Below are positions 6,055 through 6,083 of a DNA stretch of 6,083 bases, one piece after another (the first letter of the stretch is position 1; every line of letters starts with the position of its first letter). The translations under genes and the position numbers were made by a program. The notes beneath the pieces were generated by a model. It was not told where the DNA came from and did not search any database. It saw only the letters and a program-made list of their open reading frames with translations. The DNA comes from an uncultured Collinsella sp. Its GTDB lineage: Bacteria > Actinomycetota > Coriobacteriia > Coriobacteriales > Coriobacteriaceae. The stretch spans positions 1 through 6,083 of the forward strand of contig USHS01000089.1 in NCBI GenBank assembly GCA_900554585.1, in the 5' to 3' direction.

Positions 6055-6083
6055 GGGGCCGCAGGAGATAATCCTGCGGCCCC
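6055..6083 (+). terminator. Strong hairpin at the window end, probable lipoprotein-gene terminator
   Basis: A perfect 12-bp GC-rich stem (arms 6055-6066 and 6072-6083, arm GGGGCCGCAGGA) has the loop GATAA. It lies 53 nt past the lipoprotein stop. The window ends on the last base of the stem, so whether a T-run follows cannot be seen. The stem is certain; the terminator role is likely by position. Confidence 0.7.

Overview
The window is GC-rich (about 60% by eye) and looks like chromosomal DNA from a host-associated actinobacterium of the Coriobacteriia. Collinsella is my best guess, from overall base composition, codon style and the mix of zinc-ribbon/SPFH and small-lipoprotein genes. This is an impression, not a database result.

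The left part is on the minus strand. It holds a complete orotate phosphoribosyltransferase gene (pyrE, 42-725), with a strong 12-bp hairpin just past its stop (11-38). Upstream of it lies the C-terminal three quarters of a ROK-family sugar kinase (838-1560). The kinase has lost its N-terminal ATP-binding lobe: the frame meets a stop at 1561-1563, and the 140 bases beyond do not encode a ROK N-terminus. This looks like a decayed gene whose 5' end was removed at a rearrangement or repeat junction.

The middle part is a plus-strand cluster of three genes with short gaps (24 and 48 nt) and a good Shine-Dalgarno site before each. They are a 245-aa protein with a zinc finger at each end (DUF4428-like), a 440-aa protein with two N-terminal zinc ribbons and two C-terminal membrane segments, and a 413-aa SPFH-domain protein (YdjI-like) ending in two zinc ribbons on Pro/Ala linkers. 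In Bacillus subtilis a related pairing (YdjG zinc-ribbon membrane protein with YdjI SPFH protein) works at the membrane with PspA. A similar membrane-scaffold or stress role is plausible here. No pspA is visible, and an extra DUF4428-like protein is present. A rho-independent terminator (5098-5119) closes the cluster.

The right part holds a separate gene for a 280-aa secreted lipoprotein (5159-6001) of unknown function. It has two beta-rich domains joined by a charged linker. A 12-bp perfect hairpin at the very end of the window (6055-6083) is probably its terminator.

I see no CRISPR array, tRNA, rRNA or intact insertion sequence. The most interesting item is the three-gene zinc-ribbon/SPFH module, with six Cys4-type metal sites across three proteins. 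The second is the truncated kinase and its junction sequence.
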